Below, piece after piece: positions 23,976 through 34,893 of a stretch of DNA of 64,000 nt. The first letter of the stretch is position 1. Each line of letters opens with the position of its first letter. The translations under genes and the position numbers were made by a program. This DNA comes from Cynocephalus volans (lineage: Eukaryota > Chordata > Mammalia > Dermoptera > Cynocephalidae). The DNA lies in NCBI RefSeq assembly GCF_027409185.1, contig NC_084462.1, positions 186,579,571-186,643,570 of the forward strand, in the 5' to 3' direction. The notes below the pieces were generated by a model. It did no database searches, had not been told where the DNA came from, and saw nothing but the letters and a program-made list of their open reading frames with translations.

Positions 23976-25260
23976 ATGGGAACTGCCCAGTCCAAATTTG
24001 ACCCCAAAACCCCTTTGGGTTGCCTGCTGGCCTTTCTGAAAACTCTGGGCCTCTCACAAGACTTGAGAAGGAGCCGCCTTATTCATTACTGTTCGGTGGC
24101 CTGGCCCCAATACCAATGGACAATCAGTCTCGATGGCCTCTCGAGAGCACATTTAACTATCAGGTCCTCACAGATGTGGACAACTTTTGCGGGCACCAAG
24201 GCAAATGGTCCGAAGTCCCTTATGTACTGGCTTTTTGGGATTAGCGCTCTCATTCCTCCTTATGTTCCCAGTTTTATCTTACACTGTTTTTCCATTGCCT
24301 GTTTTACCTTCACTCAATGGTGCTCATTTTGTCCTTTTCTCTGGAGTTCCTGGAGCTCCCCCTGCTCACTCTTTCACTTTCTCCTTCCACAAAGTTTATA
24401 CTTTTCTCTTCTTACCTGGTCCTGCCCTGGTCTTTGACTCTGCCCCGGTCACCAGAGGCTTCCTGGGTCCTGGCCACTACCCTTGAGCTCCTGGAGCTTG
24501 CCTCCTCTGTTTTACCTCCCTCTTCCCGCCCTCTCTGCATTCCTGGAGGTCCCTTTCCTTTCAATGTCCAGTGGGACCTGCCATTTTGTTCAATTATACC
24601 TGTTACTTTGTTTTTACCTCTTGAGCTCCTGGAGCTCCCGTCGTCTGCTTTGTAGATTGCTTTTGTTCTGAGCCTTTAACATTCTCCTGGCTGAACACCC
24701 GGAGTTCCCATCTTTGACCCCCAGAACTCCCTGCCACCTTTTATCCCCTGGATTCCTGTAATCCTCCTAATCAGTCCCACCTCGGTCACCTGAGGCCACT
24801 CAAGTCTTCACCCCTATTCCCCTTTCCTGATCACCTGCACTTCTCCACTCCTTTTTTGGTAGATAACATTTTTAATTGGCTAACTCAATTCACTGGGTGG
24901 GGTGTCCTCTGCTGTCCTCTGCCAATAAGGCCCTCAAACTCCCATTCCTGACCTGGTGAGAATGGCATTTAAAGTTTTAATGCCCAGGAGGAAATGGCTG
25001 AACTTAAAAGACAAGCCCAGGTCCAGCAGAAGGTCCAACTCCAAACCCAAGCCTTGGTAGCAGCACTGTGGCCAGCTGGCTCTGGGACCCAATGGAAAGG
25101 GGTAACCCAGTGCACCATCCCCTCTGGGGGCCTGCTGCAAGAGGGGCACTGATGGACCCTGGGCCCGCCAATGTCCAGATCCCAGGGTACCAACACATGT
25201 TGTCCTCAGTGCTGGAGGATGGGTCACTGGAGATCTGACTGCCCCAGCATTGGCGGGGCC
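23976..25260 (+). pseudogene. gag: gag relic of provirus 2
   Basis: ATG at 23976 opens MGTAQSKFDPKTPLGCLL, a myristoylation-type matrix start parallel to provirus 1. The frame shifts near 24100. From about 24240 to 24900 the sequence is C/T-rich with repeated 'ctcctggagctcc' blocks and proline-rich frames. Recognisable capsid is missing, so capsid appears deleted or decayed. One complete zinc knuckle C-X2-C-X4-H-X4-C is at 25201-25242 (CPQC...GHWRSDC); an upstream one near 25130 is ruined. Confidence 0.8.
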
Positions 25261-25347
25261 CCGGCGGCTCCATGCAGAGGAAACTCCTAGCTGGTAAGTC
25301 CTGCCTTCCAGCTACTTGGCCTGGATGACGACTGAAGGGGCCCAGTC

Positions 25348-28300
25348 TTGGAAGCCCCTCTCACCCACGCCAAGTCCAGGGTCATGCTCCAGGTGGCGGG
25401 TAAGTCCATTTCCTTCCTGTTGGGCAGGGGGCCTACCTACTCTGTTCTGCCTTCCTACTCGGGAACCAGCTTCCCCTCCCCAGTGGCATTCATTGGAATT
25501 GATGGCACCTCATCTAATCCATGGACCACCACACCCCTTTCCTGTAGCCTGGATGGGTTTCCCTTTTCTCATTCTTTCCTAATAATCCCCTCCTGCCCCA
25601 TCCCCCTCCTCAGCCGGGATGTCCTTCACAAGCTCCAGGCCACCTTTCATCTTTCCCCCTCACCCACTTTTCCCACGCACATTATCTTGGCCCTAGTTTC
25701 ACCCGACCTTTCTCAACCACCCCCCTTCCCATTGTTGGTGGACCCCCAGGTTTGGGATACCTCTAAGCCAATAGCAGCATCTCGCCATTCCCTAGCAAAT
25801 GTACAATTAGAAGATCAGACCACCTTTCCTGCCGTCCTCAATTCCCCATTTCAGAAACCCACCGAAGAGGACTCAAACCAATTGTAGATTGGCTCCGCCA
25901 GCAGGGACTCCTTATACACATGAGCTCCCCCTGCAACACCCCCATACTCCCCGTAAAAAAGTCCACCGAGCCCCCACAGTTCCTTACCTAGGCATATCCC
26001 TAACCCCCACTTCCAAGTCCCTTACACGGGACCATATCCACCTCCTCTGGGATCTCCAAACTCCCCAGAGTTCCAACGACATCCTCTCCTTTCTGAGCCT
26101 TGTGGGTTTCTTCCAACAGTGGATCCCGATCTTCACCCTCCTAGCATGACCCTTTTGCAAGACAGCTAAGGGCACCCTGCAGGGACCATTAACTGACCCC
26201 AGTGCTGTTAAACACCTTTTTCTAGGCTACGGGATTGTCTCATGGCAGGACCCACTCTGGCTCTCCCGGATCCTTCAAAGCCCTTTCATCTATTTATGGA
26301 TCAGTGTTCTGGCTTGGCTACTGGCTTCCTGGCCCAGCCTACAGGACCAGCCTATCAGGCAGTGGCATACCTATCAAAACAACTAGATGTCACAGTCCAA
26401 GTGCAGCAGCCATGTCTCAGGGCATTAGCAGCTGCTGCCTCCCTGACCAAGGAAGCTCTCAAGCTTACTTTGGGCCAACCCCTCACAGTCTTTTCCTCTC
26501 ATTGCTTGGGGGACCTGCTCAGCCACAAATCCCTCGACCATATGACCCCTTCCAGAATCCAAATATACCACCTCTTTTTTGTCAAAAACCCCTAGATTTC
26601 CTTATGCACCTCCCCCCACGTTAACCCCATGACCCTTCTGCCTACTCCCCCCACTACTTCCTACCCTTTACATTCCTGTCCTCAACTTTCATGGGACTTT
26701 ATTCCCTCACACCCAGGGCTCTCTGACTTCCCCTATCTAATCCTGACCATGTGCTTTTTGTAAATCGTAGTTCTTTCACTGCCCTGGATGGCCAAAGGCA
26801 TACAGCCCATGCTGTTGTTACTCTAGATGCCACCTTAGAGGCTGTACCCCTTCCCCTCAGAACAACCTCTCAAAAGGCAGAGCTAATAGCCCTCACTCGG
26901 GCCCTCCACCTGTCCAAGGGACAACGGGTCACTATATACACAGATTCCAGATATGCTTTACTCATCACCCATATTCATTCTGTTCTCTGGCAAGAATAAG
27001 GAGTCCTCACTACTAAAGGGACCCCAATAATCAATATGCCCCTCATCTCAAAGCTACTTGAGGCCCTTAGTTTCCCAACTGAGGTGGCTATCGTTCACTG
27101 CCATGGCCACCAGTCCTCTAAAGACCCTATATCTAAGGCCAACAACAAAGCTGATTCCACAGCCTGGGCTATGGCTCTAGGCTCCGCCCCAACTCCTCTC
27201 CTTTTCCTCAACACACCCCATTACCCCTCATATACCTAAGAAGAAACTCAGACCCTCAAGCAGTGAGGGGGAATTATTGGAGACAAGGGTTGGATTTTAT
27301 CAAAGATAAAGTCACCCTCCCAGGCCACCTAGCCCACAGCATCATTACAGACGTCCACCAATCTCTCAACATTGGCCCACGATCTTTATAACAGTTCCTA
27401 GAACCCCTTTTCCATAACCCATACCTCCGAAAGCTCATTGAGGAAGTTCATCAGTCTTGCAATACCTGTTCTACTGTTAACTCTCAAGGGGGAATTCACA
27501 GAGTGGGGCCTAACCATCAACTCTGGGGCCATCAACCGGGGGAGGAATGGCAGCTTGATTTCCCCCACATGCCACATCCCCAAACCTATTGTTACTTACT
27601 AACTTTGGTGGACACCTTTACAGGATGGATTGAGGCATATCCCACAGCTCACTAAACAGTGGACATGATAGCCACTGTACTCATTGAACATATCAGCCCA
27701 AGTTTTGGCCTCCCATGGAACCTACAATCTGACAACAGCACAGCCTTCACCTCTAGTGTCACCCAGCAGGTCTCCGAAAGTCTGAACATCACCTGGAAAC
27801 TCCACATCCCTTTCCATCCCCAATCCTTGGATAAGGTTGAGCAAGCCAGTGGCCTCCTCAAGGAACATCTTACTAAACTTTCCCTTGAGAACCACTTATC
27901 TGGGCCAACCCTCCTCCTGTTGGCACTTACAAGGCTTAGGGCCTCCCCTATGGGACCATCAGCCCTCAGCCCTTTTGAACTCCTCTATGGATGGCCTTTC
28001 CTGCTGACCCACAACTTTCCAGCCTCACCCCCACCCCTTTTTATCCTACTTACCCTACCTAACCCTTTTAAGTGCCCTTTTGTGAGCCCATGCTGACTCA
28101 GTTACTTCCACCCCTGGGGACCCCACCACAGATACTCCCCAGGCTTTAACCCTAGGGGATAGCATCTTACTGAAAGAACCACATCCAAAAACCCTACAGC
28201 CCAGATGGACTGGTCCCCACACTGTGGTTCTAACAACCCCCACAGCCGCAAAACTCCTGGGACACCCTCCCTGGGTACACCTTTCCAAACTTAAGAATGC

Positions 28301-28440
28301 CCCCCCTGAGGCCCTCTCCCAAGATGTATGGATGGCACAACCCATGCGGCCTACCCAGGTTCGGCTATCACGTCACCATTCTCCTAACTGTCTCTTAGTC
28401 CCATCACTACCGATTCAGGATACAGATGGGGATTTTAGTT
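25348..28440 (+). pseudogene. pol: pro-pol relic of provirus 2, RT core deleted
   Basis: Protease (25348 to about 25700): the DTGA active-site position reads GRGP, so the catalytic Asp is gone; the later PLLSRDVL segment is kept. RT starts with SPCNTPILPVKK-type text in the +3 frame, then jumps at about 25965-25980 to thumb-region text (YLGISLTP, DHIHLLW). The palm with YXDD is absent. Connection/RNase H pieces follow (26242-26595, 26751-26999, 27036-27239; IYTDSRYA). Integrase keeps the zinc-pair text CNTC, Asp at 27557-27559, Asp at 27731-27733 and Glu at 27839-27841, but is cut by a TAA near 27653 and frameshifts. C-terminal integrase is at 28224-28440. Confidence 0.88.
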
Positions 28441-28990
28441 AACAGAAACCTGGACAAAGTGTGTCTGTCTGTGCAGAGTTCTGCAAGTGTTAAAGCAGAA
28501 GCTTATGGAAAAAAAGCATAAAAAGGCTTTTTGAAAATCAAAGTGCTATGAGAAATGTTATCAGAACTATCAGCATACATTTCCCGCCTTGGTTTACTGG
28601 TTAAACCGGGTTGCATTTATCTCTGCAAGAAGGTTTTAAGGCCAAAGTTGTGTATGCAGCCAAAAACAGATCATTCTGTATGCAATTCTCAGACAAATAA
28701 GGTTAATTTGGTATTGTTGCTAAAAAGGAAAGAAGATTGTAGGAAAAGAGGAGATATGGGAAAGCTATGAAGACATAGTTGTGATTAGGAAGGTTAAAAA
28801 GAAATAATGCTTTTGTGTGGGAAAGCATCTTGTGCAGTGAATTTTGTCCTAGAATAGAATGGCTGGATTTATCCAGAATGGAAAGAAGCATGGGGACAAA
28901 GAAAGAAAGTTTAAGCACATCACAGAAGGTCTGAGTAAGTTGTAATAGTGATTTGTGTAGGGTGAATGTGTAAAAAATTTTGCAACTGCC
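28441..28990. other. AT-rich filler inside provirus 2
   Basis: This stretch lies where env surface-subunit sequence is expected. It is AT-richer than its neighbours and shows no env motif. It may be a recombinant insert or strongly decayed env. Not identified. Confidence 0.4.
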
Positions 28991-29442
28991 AGGCCTCAGT
29001 TAATTTCTCTATCCCCACTCTTCACCTTTGGCACCCACACTGCAGATAGAGGCAGCCCCTGCATGTTCCTGAACAAAGAATGCTGTCACTACATCAGTGA
29101 AACAGGCGTAGCCAAAACCAATCTCTACAGAGAGACCCTACCTCACATCAGTGGGGGCAAAACCCATTAACCACATGGCTCCTCCCCCTACTAAGCCCAC
29201 TCCTTATTTTCAGGATATTGTTAAATGGAGCCCCTTGTCTCCTTCGCTTCATTCAGGAACGAATTCGAGAGTTGTCTAGGGTATCCGTCAACCAGCTTCT
29301 GCTCCATCCTACTCCCGCATGCCCACTTCTGACAATCCCTACAATGCCCCTTATTCAGCAGGAAGTAGCCAGATCTGAGTCATCACCCTATAACAACAAA
29401 AAAAGGTCAGAAATTTGGGCCAGCAGGATCGGGAGGACCTGA
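28991..29442 (+). pseudogene. env: env transmembrane-subunit remnant of provirus 2
   Basis: A C-X6-CC motif (CMFLNKECC) at 29060-29086 identifies a gamma-type transmembrane subunit. An LLRFIQERI segment within 29218-29442 fits the membrane-proximal or cytoplasmic tail. The surface subunit and most of the ectodomain are absent or unreadable. Non-functional. Confidence 0.75.
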
Positions 29443-29445
29443 AAG

Positions 29446-29799
29446 TGGCAACAAATTAGCGATAGAGCCTCCATCTTGTTAACTCCACCCTGCCCCTCCA
29501 TCTTGTTAAACTTCACACCACTTCCCTCCTTTCCCCTCCCTCCCCGGAAGACAGGAACAGGAAACTGATCCCTGCTCAGTTCCTTACATTATATGAGCAA
29601 ATAACTCACCAACAGCCCACTCCTATAAATACTCACTTGTATTCAACCTGTATGTGACTTCCCCAGCCTCACTCCCTTGCAGAGCCATGGAACCTCACCC
29701 AGGAGCACCCCCATTAAAGCCTACCCTAAATTTACTGCCTGGCTCTTGGTTTTCTTTGCTCAGGTTCGAGACTAAAACCTTCAAGATTCAAACCTAACA
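29446..29799 (+). repeat. 3' LTR of provirus 2
   Basis: Begins TGGCAACAAATTAGCG and ends CCTAACA. TATAAATA is kept and an ATTAAA polyadenylation signal lies at 29713-29718. Preceded by a purine-rich tract (ggatcgggaggacctgaaag). Confidence 0.9.
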
Positions 29800-30185
29800 G
29801 TTATGACAGAAATACCTGAGACTGGGTAATTTGTAAAGGAAAGAGGTTTATTTAGCTTATGATTTTGGGACAGCTGCATCTGGCCTGGGCCTCAGACCGC
29901 ATCTACTCATGGCAGAAAAACAGCAGGCAGCTGGTGCGTACAAGCAGATCACATGACAAGAGGAAGCATGAGAGAGACAGAAGGTGCCAGGGTCTTTTTA
30001 AGTAACAAGTTCTCACAGGAACTAATAGAGCAAGAACTCACTCATTATTTCCCCATCCTCCAGGGAGAGCATTAATCCATTCATGAGGGATCCGCCCTAT
30101 GACTCAATCAGTTTCCAACACTGCCACACTGGGGATCAAATTTCCACATGAGTTTTGGAGTGGGCAACACAGCCAAACTCCATCA
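29800..30185 (-). repeat. MaLR (MST/THE1-like) LTR, 5' LTR in element sense, edge lost
   Basis: Partner of 21820-22228; it shares 'atgacagaaatacctgagactggg' and ends 'aactccatca'. It lacks the outermost bases (agtccgttttgtg), being fused to the ERV LTR. Confidence 0.85.
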
Positions 30186-30290
30186 TTTGTTTTTATTTCT
30201 AGGCTCTCTGTTCTATTTGTCTATAAGTCTGTTTGCATGACATTACCATGCTGTTTTGATTACATTAGCTTTATAATATATTTTGAACCA
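30186..30290 (-). mobile_element. L1 fragment, antisense, right of MaLR insertion
   Basis: 'atttctaggctctctgttctatttgtctataagtctg' continues the antisense L1 ORF2 text that ended at 21819. Confidence 0.7.
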
Positions 30291-30965
30291 TAATTAACTA
30301 GGAATTATCTCTGGGATGCAAGGACAGTCTAACAGAACCAAGGTAATAAAGGTGACAAACTATGTTCCACAATGAAGGGGGGAAAATGTATGATCATCCC
30401 AGCAGAAGCAGAAAAAAAATTAAACATAATTCAACACCATTTTAATAACAAAAATTGCAACAAATTACTAATAGAAAAATATAACTCAGTACATTCAAGA
30501 TCATATACAACAATCCCACAACTATCAACATGCTTAGCAGTGAAAGTTAAAAGTTTGTTATGACTGATCAGAACAAGACAATAACACCCTTTCCCACCAA
30601 TTCTCTTCAGAATAGAACTGGATGTTCTAGAAAGTGCAATGATGTAATAAAAACAAATAAATCACATCCACTTTGGAAAACAGAAAAAAAATCCTTTCCG
30701 TTTGCTGATAACATGATATCTTATATAAAAACCCTTTAAAGTCCACCTGCTACATGTGAAAACTAATAAACACATTTAGTAATATTTTGATATAAAATTA
30801 GCACACAGAAATCAGTAGTGTTTCTATACACTAACAACAAACTATCTAAAATTAAATCAGTAAAACAATCCCATTTACAATAGCATCAGAAAAAAATAAT
30901 TAAAGTCTTCAGAATAAATTTAACCAAATTAGGTAAAGATTTGTACACTGAAAACTCTAAAGCAT
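30291..30965 (+). mobile_element. L1 ORF2 fragment, sense
   Basis: Sense L1 ORF2 wording ('tccacaatgaagggg', 'tttccgtttgctgataacatgat', 'acacagaaatcagtagtgtttctatacac'). Decayed. Its order resembles the 9.2-9.8-kb copy. Confidence 0.7.
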
Positions 30966-31084
30966 TGGTAAAAAAGTGGAAGTATGAATGGATGATAAGT
31001 TTTTGAAATTGTTGGCAACATAAACATGTAGAACAAAGAAGTCCACAGAGCACCAAACACAATGAATAATATCCACGATGAAGT
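30966..31084. other. Unassigned spacer
   Basis: Short spacer between an L1 piece and the CA repeat. Nothing recognised. Confidence 0.4.
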
Positions 31085-31260
31085 GCACGGACACACACAC
31101 ACACACACACACATGAACAAAACACACAAACACATGCACATGTACACACACACTTACATACACACATGTATACACATTAACAAATACACAGACACACACA
31201 AACATATACACACATGAACACGCATAAACATACTCATACACACACACATCCACGTACACG
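31085..31260. repeat. (CA)n-rich microsatellite
   Basis: Interrupted CA/CACACATA repeats. The Cys/Val-rich frames on the minus strand are low-complexity artefacts. Confidence 0.95.
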
Positions 31261-34200
31261 ACCAAGATATTAAATGTTATCACATTAAAAATGCAGCACA
31301 TACTTAAAGCAGTTAGGTTTAAAACGCTTACATAAAATAACAAAGATAAGATTACAGAAGCCTTCTCGTCAGGATCCACGCAAACAAAAATTGAGTGGAT
31401 TGAAATTCTTAGTGTTGGAAGCTGCAAACACCACCAGGCAGGATTCTATATTCAGCTAAATCATCATTTAAAATGGAAAGAGACCAACATCTCCTAATAT
31501 CCTCCTTCCACCCAAGAAGGAGTAAATATGTGACAGATATTGAACAGCATGGCAACTATAGCCAATAATAATTGACTGCATATTTCAAAATAGCAAACAG
31601 AGTGAATTTCAAACGTCTCACCACAAAAACGGTAAGGTGACGTGATGGATCCTTTGATCAGTTTGGCCCTACTATTCCACGTTAAGTACGTTCATCAAAC
31701 CATCATGTTCCCAATAAGTGAGTGCAATTTTGACTTATCAATCAAGGGAACGTTAATAACAACATGAATGAGAAATAGCCTCTCTCAGACCATACAGTGG
31801 AAAAGGATCAAGGCATCCCTCAGAAATCATGAACGTGGTGAGCACGGTTGCCAGCACAGCTCCTATTCGGCATCTTCGATGTGACAAGTGGAAGGAAACA
31901 AGCAGCAAGCAGGAGGACACACACACACAGTCCTTGACCTTCAGGTGTGACACGAGGAGTTCTGGTTTCACGTCTTGCACGTAAGAAGCATGGACGTCAT
32001 CACTCCCATCCACGCAACAAGAAAATCACTGAACAGGTGTAAAATCAGTAGGTTTTCTTTTCTTATATTTATAAAATAAGTGAAGTCAGAGGGTGAACTG
32101 CTGTCTCCAAAGTTGAAGTTGGAGTCAGGAAGACACAGAGGGTCACAGCAGGTCACAGCTTGTCTGATCAGAAACTCATGACCAGGAAACTGTGAGATCC
32201 AGGACAGGAATAGAAAATCCAGAGCTGTGGTTGAAGAATTGCTGAAGACTCACAGTGGGAAAATCCGAGAGTTAGGGGGGCCCCAGGGGTACAGTCTTAG
32301 GGTTCACAAAACTTTTAAACTCTACCTCAAGGGCCTCCATGGTTTTCAAAGGAAAGATGAGAAAAGAATCCTCATGCTCCAAACAGAAAGGGGGAAAGAA
32401 GACATTGTGAAATACACCAGAGCAGGATGTTCTTTAAAGCAGCCTGACCACAGGAGAAGCTAATTTAGCTGATTCTAATAGGTCGGGGCTTCATCAGAGC
32501 AAAACTGAACATAGGTCTGAGAGAACAGCCAACTCCATCTCCCTCGGCTGAGAGCCTTTCAGTCTCCAGTAAGGGAGGATACAGGGAGAAGCACCTGTGA
32601 AGGTCACACCCAGGACACGGCTCACTAAAGGACAGAACTCATCACAGGACTGTGCACTGCTTCCGCTACCCCACAACTTACCCATGTCAACAGGGCTTCT
32701 GTGTAATAACAGGGAAAAACTAAAACAGCACATTCAACTTAGACACTGTTTAAGAAGTCTCCACTAAATCCTAGTCCAAAAATCATTATGGAACAGGAAA
32801 TAAAGTTTGTAATGACCCATCTCATTCCCAGTTCAGTAAATTGAAGACTGCCCTGTAGGCTGGGACAACCAATTAGTAATTAATTATTTAAGAGTAAAAT
32901 AAAAATATTATTTCAATTCAGTTTTTTTTCTTAAACATGCATTGTTAAAACAGAAATCCTATTAAGTTTTTTGGACCTAACTACTTAATAAATTGAAGTG
33001 TTAAGCATTAAAAAACAAAATCAAAATCAAAAACAAACAAACAAAAAACTAGAACACAGAGGAAACATAAACAAAAAAATCAGGGGACATTTTATACAGT
33101 CTGTGGCTTGTCATGTTTTCCTCTTTACAGGGTCTGTTGCATTGACCAAGATTTGATTAATGATTCCAGCCTGTCAATGTTTCTTCCTGGATAATGCTGT
33201 TGTCTTGTCCTCTGTGCATGTGATTTTTCCTCTTTTCCTGAAAAGTACATAGGCCATAGGTTCCCTGCTCATCACCACATGAGGTCTGTGTCATCACTGT
33301 ACAAACTTATTACTGAGCCTCTGATCTGCACCTGCACGGGGGAGAGTTGGCAGGAAATGAGCAGGGCTCTAGACCCATGGAGCTGAGTGTACAGGGACAG
33401 ATCTAGTGAGAATTTACACAGTGGAAGACAAACGGTGATATTAGGGGGAGTGTCTTTGGGATATTGGGGACAGGAGATGGTGGGCAGGAATCAGGACTCT
33501 GTCTACCTGGTTCTCATTTTCCACATGGAAACTGCCCGTGGAAGCTGAGACACATCTTATGGCTCAGTTCCAAGGTCTACTTTGAGAGACATGGACAAAA
33601 TTCAGTCCAGCAGTGCTCTGATGGGTTTTTATCTCCGTGCTTGTCACCCTGAGTCCTCCAAATGAAAATATAAGAGCCTTGTCTGGTCTGGCCCTCTAGC
33701 AGCTGACTGTCCATCCAGGATACTGGAGGACGGACAGAGAGTGGGACAAATCCTGAACATCAGTGTCCACAGTGTGGATGAGGATCTGGAAGCTAAACTA
33801 CTCTGGGAAGAGCAGGGACCTGTGTCCAGAAGGCCTGGAGAATGATCATTACCAGCTGGGGACACATGTGCTTGACTGAGGGAAAGATCCACGTAGGGAC
33901 AGTGCACTTCTGCACAGAGCTAATCTTTAGGAAAAAATTCTTGATCATTTGAAGATAAAAATGCTTACAATGATTTCTGTGTCAGGAAAGACAAGAGGTC
34001 ATGTTAAAACTGTAGAAAAGGAAGGTGCCAGTGGATGGAAACATCTTATCTACAAATGAGGAAATTTCTTTAATTCTGTGTTGCCAGCAGGGAGAATGTG
34101 AGAAATTCGAATCACAAAGAAAAAAGCAGGAAATGACCCTGGGGGAGGGGACATTTGAGAGTCAGCAGAGCAGAGGAAACCTCAGATCCCAAGAGGAACG

Positions 34201-34296
34201 CCCCATCCCCTCTCTGCACCTGCTCCATGGGGCACAGGAGCTGGGTGGGCCTTGAGCGCCCCCTGCAGCCCAGACCCCTCCTGTATCCTGCAGGGA

Positions 34297-34335
34297 GGTT
34301 TGTGTCTGGGCTCATGCTGACTTCCTGTCACTGTG
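34297..34335 (-). promoter_or_regulatory. Functional-looking V-RSS of IGHV A
   Basis: In V orientation: heptamer CACAGTG (34335-34329, consensus), a spacer of exactly 23 bp, and nonamer ACACAAACC (34305-34297). It abuts the V exon end TGTGCGAGAGA. Confidence 0.95.
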
Positions 34336-34773
34336 TCTCTCGCACAGTAATACATGCCTGTGTCCTCGTTGGTCACAGAGCTCAGCTGCAGGAAGAACTG
34401 GTTCTTGGATGTGTCTATGGTGATGGAGATGCGGCTCTTGAGGGATGGGTTATAATATGTGCTTCCACTATAACTAATGTATCCCATCCACTCAAGGCTC
34501 TTCCCCGTGGGCTGGCGGATCCAGCTCCAGTAGTAACCACTGGTGATGGAGTCACCAGACACTGTGCAGGTGAGGGAGAGGGTCTGCGAGGGCTTCACCA
34601 GTCCCGGGCCAGACTCCTGCAGCTGCGCCTCAGACAGGACACCTGGAGACAAGGAGAATCAGTTCCTGTCAGTCACATGCAGTCACAATCATCCCATAGA
34701 CCCATGTGTGACAGTTGAGACACTCACCTTGGGGAGCTGTCAGCAGGCAAAGGAGAAGAGTCCACAATCTCAT
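34336..34773 (-). CDS. IGHV: Immunoglobulin heavy variable segment A, intact (clan II, IGHV4-like)
   Basis: Germline V segment encoding most of a heavy-chain variable domain, used after V(D)J joining in B cells. Leader exon 34773-34728 (46 nt, [15 protein letters not shown], hydrophobic signal peptide), GTGAGT donor, 85-bp intron, V exon 34642-34336 after a CCAG acceptor. The mature part begins [10 protein letters not shown]. Canonical residues are present: Cys22, Trp37 and Cys96 (IMGT Cys23, Trp41, Cys104). CDR1 is [12 protein letters not shown]2 is ISYSGST, and the end reads YYCAR. No stop or frameshift. FR2-FR3 ([19 protein letters not shown]) places it in clan II, between primate IGHV4 and rodent IGHV3. 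The in-frame ATG at 34652 is intronic and not the true start. Octamer and RSS are intact, so it is probably functional. Confidence 0.95.
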
Positions 34774-34885
34774 CTTCTATTAGGCCTCAACTCTTCCTTC
34801 ACCAGAGACCTGAGCACTGTCTGAGGAGAGACCTGTGAGCTTTCACAGCTCAAGTGTCTACATTTACCCTGGAGCCTGAAGGAAA

Positions 34886-34893
34886 ATTTGCAT
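34886..34893 (-). promoter_or_regulatory. Promoter octamer of IGHV A
   Basis: Exact ATGCAAAT in gene sense, about 110 bp upstream of the leader ATG. Binding site for Oct factors in V promoters. Confidence 0.9.

Larger units (their letters stand above)
23308..29799 (+). mobile_element. Gamma-type (class I) ERV, provirus 2
   Basis: A plus-strand provirus with LTRs of about 350 bp, a Phe-like primer site, and gag, pro, pol and env relics. It is nested in the MaLR element. No matching target duplication is visible: the left flank is MaLR internal sequence, while the right flank is MaLR LTR about 17 bp inside its expected edge. A deletion at the right junction is likely. RT has a large internal deletion. 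Coding damage makes it inert. It is opposite in orientation to provirus 1 and related to it in pol. Confidence 0.9.

Noticed and set aside
24187-24671. Leu/Pro-rich frames of up to 112 codons
   Set aside because: They fall in decayed gag of provirus 2, are C/T-rich and overlap in three frames.
31085-31260. CRISPR-like regular repeats
   Set aside because: Simple CA repeats in a mammalian genome; no spacers.
30886-31427. Cys/Val-rich minus-strand frames up to 156 codons
   Set aside because: They arise from the CA repeat at 31085-31260 and have no domain.
34642-34652. Upstream ATG giving a MSPG start for IGHV A (and likewise at 60199 for B)
   Set aside because: The ATG is in the intron; the true start is in the spliced leader exon, and the acceptor CCAG lies between.
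34155-34718. 187-codon plus-strand frame over IGHV A
   Set aside because: Antisense shadow of the V exon and its flanks.
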